Assembly (NCBI GenBank): GCA_016721505.1
Contig: JADKHX010000011.1
Location: forward strand, 98,230 to 162,229
DNA length: 64,000 nucleotides
Reading direction: 5' to 3'
DNA from: Rhodocyclaceae bacterium
GTDB lineage: Bacteria; Pseudomonadota; Gammaproteobacteria; Burkholderiales; Rhodocyclaceae
In this document: positions 60,586-64,000 of the stretch, in pieces
Layout of the letters: the number at the start of each line of letters is the position of its first letter
How positions within the stretch are numbered: position 1 is the first letter of the stretch
Notes under the pieces: model-generated
Database searches by the model: none
The model's input: only the letters and a program-made list of their open reading frames with translations
Told to the model about the DNA's origin: nothing
Translations under genes and position numbers: made by a program

Positions 60586-62010
60586 ATGGCACACGAATGC
60601 ATGATCACAAATCGTGATTCAGCGGCCAACGATGATTGCATGGTGGCTGTTTTCGGACCTCTGCGCGTGGTCAAGGCAACACGATTTATAACCAAAGGCG
60701 ATGATCGAATTGAAACGTATCGGATGCTCGGTTTCGATCCGCATGCAATCTGGGTTTGGGTTAACCATTCCGACCCAGTCTTCCGGAGAAATCGGGGTCA
60801 GTTGTTAGATAGCTTCCCAATACTTGTGCCGATCTTTTCTCACCATCTTCTAAAGGAAGCGCTTTGGGTGCGGGATATTGAAATATCAATTGATCGCGGC
60901 AATCCGTTGATAGAAACAGTGGCGCGCGTCGCCCACGTTCGTCCGGCAAGCGTAAAGTTTTTGGCACATCAGCACCCAAGCGATGTCGGATTCGAGTGGA
61001 TGACGTCGGCCATGGCAGTCCTTAGGGCAGTCAATATTTTGCCGGAGTGTGCGCGACCCAAATCAGCAAACGAATGGACACAAATGCGCGCATTCTGGGA
61101 TCTGGCTGATCAAGATGGCACGACCTATGGCGACCTATATTTAGGACCGCGAATGATGCCGGTATTCATCCGCGACTACGTATTTTCGCAACTGTGCCGC
61201 AATGGCTACTCCAAGCGAGCGGCGGCGCGACTGAATGAAATGACTGGCGGGAACAAAAATGTAATCTTCAATGCGCGTGATTATTTTGACTTTGTTAGTG
61301 GCTGGGCTAACTGTTTTTCAATGCGAGAGAAGTACAGTTTTACTGTGCCGAAACTATCGCCCGCATTCTTGATGCGCTATTCCTTGAGCGAACTGATTCG
61401 GCAATCAGAGAAATGGCATGTGGAAATCGTTAAGCACGGAAGTGAGAACGTAGAAAAGGATGAGCCAAATGAGAAGAGTCCGCTTAGTTCGTGGCCGCCA
61501 TTGCTGCAAGATTCGCTTGAGGCAAACGGACTGCGGGCGATTTCATTGGTGTGCGCCAACGATCTTATTGTCGAGGGCGCGCGGCTGAGTCATTGCGTAG
61601 GAATGTATGCCAACTCCTGCGTAGCCGGTACTAGCCACATTATTTCGATACGCGATGAAGCTGGAATCAGTCTGTCGACGGCCGAGATCGTTCTGGAAAT
61701 GTCCGAACAGCGTTACTGGCAAGCCAAAGTAATTCAGCATCGCGGCATGATGGACGAGGTTCCATCGCCTGCATGCACTGCGATGCTTGAGCAAGTAGTG
61801 GCAAAAATCGACTCACCAGCCATGCAAGCATGGTTGATCGATATACAGGCGACCCACACACAACGGAGCGCAGAGATATCGAAACTTCTGGCGGCGGCGG
61901 AAGACGAATCGATGGTCATCAAAGACATCATCATGCAAGCGGTCTTGCCAGACTATGATGAAGCGATTGAGTGGCTATGTCGAGAGAGAAAGGCGAGAGA
62001 CCTTGAGTAA
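60586..62010 (+). CDS. PcfJ-like domain protein
   Basis: A 474-residue soluble protein. The C-terminal third shows the PcfJ-like signature: LIVEGARLSHCVGMYANSCV followed by AGTSHIISIRDEAGISLSTA and VIQHRG, with the conserved HCVG. The N-terminal 300 residues match nothing I recognise. PcfJ was named from a conjugative plasmid, and relatives are common on mobile elements, but no biochemical role is established. The gene lies under the second palindrome and probably forms a unit with the WYL regulator. An ATG at 60601 is an alternative start. Confidence 0.65.
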   Translation: MAHECMITNRDSAANDDCMVAVFGPLRVVKATRFITKGDDRIETYRMLGFDPHAIWVWVNHSDPVFRRNRGQLLDSFPILVPIFSHHLLKEALWVRDIEISIDRGNPLIETVARVAHVRPASVKFLAHQHPSDVGFEWMTSAMAVLRAVNILPECARPKSANEWTQMRAFWDLADQDGTTYGDLYLGPRMMPVFIRDYVFSQLCRNGYSKRAAARLNEMTGGNKNVIFNARDYFDFVSGWANCFSMREKYSFTVPKLSPAFLMRYSLSELIRQSEKWHVEIVKHGSENVEKDEPNEKSPLSSWPPLLQDSLEANGLRAISLVCANDLIVEGARLSHCVGMYANSCVAGTSHIISIRDEAGISLSTAEIVLEMSEQRYWQAKVIQHRGMMDEVPSPACTAMLEQVVAKIDSPAMQAWLIDIQATHTQRSAEISKLLAAAEDESMVIKDIIMQAVLPDYDEAIEWLCRERKARDLE

Positions 62011-62144
62011 TTTGGCGACGTCGCTCTAAGAAAGATTCCTTTTACCAGCGCAACCATTACTGGGCGGACGAGCGTATCGATCAACAAATACCTCAGTATT
62101 CGCTATGGCGCAGCAATTGACCGTTCAAAATCAAGAAAGCACCT

Positions 62145-63646
62145 ATGCCTAACTTGTCAAAATCAAAGCTGATGGCTTATCGGCAATGTCCGAAACGCCT
62201 GTGGCTGGAAATTCATCAACCAAGTCTCAAGCAGGATTCGGCGGCAACGCAAGCGAGTTATGCGGTTGGAAATCAGGTGGGCGATATTGCACGTCAACTC
62301 TACGACCCGACCGGAAAGGGACAGTTGATCGACGCCCAAGCCGAGGGCTACGATGCGGCGTTCGCGCAGACGGCGGAATTGCTTGAGGGAACGCGACCAA
62401 TTTTTGAAGCTGGGTTCACCGCGTCCGGCGCACTGGCCTTTGCCGATGTGATGTTGCCAATGCGTAAGGGCGGACAGCGGGTTTGGCGAATGATTGAGGT
62501 GAAGTCATCAACAAGCGTCAAGGACTACTATCGGGACGATGTCGCCATTCAAGCCTACGTCGCCAGAAAGGCCAGCGTCCCATTGATCGGCATTGCGCTC
62601 GCCCACATCGACAGCACTTGGGTCTATCCCGGTGGCGACAACTACGAAGGCTTACTGGTCGAGAACGACCTGACTACCGAGGCGTTCGCACGGGCGGCCG
62701 AAGTCAAAGCCTGGATCGCCGAAGCGCAGGCCATCGCTAACAAGCGCAACGAGCCAAAGATTGCCACTGGTGGACATTGCAACACGCCTTACGAATGCGG
62801 CTTCATTGCGCACTGTCAGAGCAATGAACCACAGGCCAAGTTTTCCGTTACATGGCTACCGCGCATCCAAACGGCGGCACTCAAGGCGCTTATTGCGACG
62901 AAGGGCGTGACAGAGATGGGCGATGTTCCGGATTCGCTTCTCAACGAGCGTCAGCGTTGCGTCAAAACGCATACGCTTTCCAATCAGGTCTACTTCGATG
63001 CGACAGGGGCCGCTGCCGATCTCGCGCCCCACAAGCTGCCTGCCTATTTCATCGACTTTGAAACCATCAATTTGGCTGTACCGATTTGGAAGGGAACACG
63101 CCCCTACGAGCAGATTGCCTTTCAGTTCAGCGTACATCGCCTCGCGCGAAATGGAACACTCGAGCATCAATCTTTTCTTGATCTTTCCGGCAAAGATCCA
63201 ACCAAGGCTTTCGCCGAAGCCTTGGTGACTGCTTGCGGTGTAAGCGGTCCGGTATTTGTCTATAACGCCAGCTTTGAGAAGGCACGTATCAAAGCGCTGG
63301 CCGAACGCTTCCCGCGGCTAAAGCAATCACTGCTCGCCATCAACGAGCGGATCGTCGATCTGCTCAAAATCGCTGAGCAGCGCTACTACCATCCCAGCCA
63401 GCAAGGCAGTTGGAGCATCAAGAAAGTCCCTACCCGCCATTGCCCCAGACCTTTGCTATTACGACCTTGATGGTGGAAGGATGGCGGAATGGCAATGACG
63501 GCATTTCAGAGGCGATATCGCCGGATACGACGGCGGCCAGAAAGGCGCAGATCGAACAACAATTGCTCGACTATTGTTGCCTAGATACTTATGCGATGGT
63601 TCGGATGTGGCAGATTTTTGCGGGTCGTGATGATTTGCAGATATGA
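62145..63646 (+). CDS. DUF2779 protein: Cas4-like nuclease plus DEDD exonuclease, frameshifted
   Basis: The N-terminal part is a Cas4/RecB-like PD-(D/E)XK nuclease: Asp101, Glu118 and Lys120 (IEVKSS) and Gln137, with four cysteines for an iron-sulfur cluster (Cys15 in RQCPKRLW; Cys212, Cys218, Cys224 as CX5CX5C). The C-terminal part looks like a DEDD exonuclease: YFIDFETINL (Asp304, Glu306), VYNASFEKARIKAL and LDYCCLDTYAMVRMW. The last block is reached only by three frame changes, near 63429 (+1), 63475 (-1) and 63509 (-1); otherwise the frame stops at 63470. Restored length is about 500 residues. No cas1 or CRISPR array is present. Confidence 0.8.
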
Positions 63647-63741
63647 GTATCGACCTCTACGAATTGGCGTTTGATGATTTATCTTCCAACGTGAATCGAC
63701 GTTTGAAATCAAAATTATCAATCAGTGAGAGAAAACAATGA
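63643..63741 (+). CDS. possible 32-residue coupled small protein
   Basis: ATG at 63643 overlaps the DUF2779 stop as ATGA, and the small frame's own TGA overlaps the next ATG at 63738 in the same way. The product begins MSIDLYELAFDDLSSNVNRR and ends in a lysine/arginine-rich stretch. Overlap at both ends argues for a real coupled gene. No family is recognised. Confidence 0.45.
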   Translation: MSIDLYELAFDDLSSNVNRRLKSKLSISERKQ

Positions 63742-64000
63742 CTACTTGGAAAAACTGCACTGCAGATATTCTTTTTTACGATGATACGGCGGCAATAACC
63801 AACGACGGGGGTTACGTCGTTCGTCTATCCGATCAAACAATCGAAGTCGCCTACGACGATGATGATGGTGCGGTCTGTTATCGAGGCAAAAACGAGGCAA
63901 TGGACGCTTCAATTGTGCTCCTGGGCAAAAGGTCATGCGTCGCTGCATTATTTTCCGAACAGCCATTTCATGGAGGGTATTGGCAAGAGGAGAGAGTCGA
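63738..64000 (+). CDS. unknown protein, C-terminus beyond window
   Basis: Open from ATG at 63738 to the window edge without a stop (87 codons seen). It begins MTTWKNCTADILFYDDTAAI and has an acidic EVAYDDDDGAVCYRGKNE stretch; predicted mostly beta. It is coupled to the preceding small frame and so to the DUF2779 gene. I do not recognise the family. Confidence 0.55.
   Translation, partial: MTTWKNCTADILFYDDTAAITNDGGYVVRLSDQTIEVAYDDDDGAVCYRGKNEAMDASIVLLGKRSCVAALFSEQPFHGGYWQEERV

Noticed and set aside
62145..63470. Cas4-like domain as a sign of a CRISPR-Cas locus
   Set aside because: No cas1, cas2 or effector gene and no regularly spaced repeats are present; the domain belongs to a DUF2779 fusion that is usually free-standing.

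Overview
The window looks like chromosome of a betaproteobacterium. The reasons are gene order and gene families: an iscR-iscS-iscU-iscA-hscB-hscA-fdx-iscX operon, a grpE-dnaK-dnaJ cluster, hemH next to hrcA and divergent from nadK-recN, plus trxC, trmJ, cysE and suhB nearby. This assignment is from gene content only. Base composition is moderately GC-rich and fairly even throughout.

Layout. 1-4585: two secreted caspase-like proteins (one cut by the window edge, one fused to an FGE/SUMF1 domain) and a CHASE2 adenylate cyclase, all on the minus strand. 4770-7468: two overlapping ABC1/AarF-type kinases. 7641-15842: tpx, then (transcribed right to left) a tandem-site IscR-controlled promoter, iscR, an extra cysteine desulfurase, iscS, iscU, iscA, hscB, hscA, fdx, iscX and tatD. 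16078-20244: cysE, trmJ, suhB and a DUF389 membrane protein. 20426-22394: a class-I amidotransferase-like hydrolase and a YbdK-type carboxylate-amine ligase. 22805-28547: putA and mutS. 28615-35054: DUF1178 protein, an RND efflux adaptor and pump, a class V aminotransferase and a periplasmic FKBP. 35094-39750: tRNA-Leu(UAA), dnaJ, dnaK (with a very good sigma-32 promoter), grpE, trxC. 39898-43531: a frameshifted hydrolase, a phosphotransferase-like protein, a GFA protein, a small membrane protein, an acetyltransferase. 43563-50219: hemH, hrcA, nadK, recN and a biotinyl/carboxyltransferase fusion. 50449-58892: diguanylate cyclase, higA with a broken higB, DUF3237 protein, cytochrome P450, LysE-type exporter, second GFA protein, alcohol dehydrogenase, M20 peptidase, SlyD.

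58893-64000 is the most accessory-looking part. A WYL-domain regulator is followed by a PcfJ-like protein and by a DUF2779 protein that joins a Cas4-like iron-sulfur nuclease domain to a DEDD exonuclease domain, then by two small or unknown coupled genes. A 17-bp inverted repeat of the same design lies in front of both the regulator and the PcfJ-like gene, so the regulator probably controls itself and the module. This is the best candidate for an undescribed (possibly defence-related) system; the function is inference.

The other striking signal is a dispersed repeat. A 27-bp unit (core CAGTTGGTGCTGG then ACACGCCGT) occurs at least 13 times on both strands. Eight copies lie inside genes, where they encode linkers or tails without breaking the frame. 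The same unit forms one end of a longer element of about 85 bp that folds into two hairpins with compensatory base changes between copies, sitting downstream of stop codons. Single-base frameshifts in three genes (the hydrolase, higB, DUF2779) could be real decay or sequence errors.
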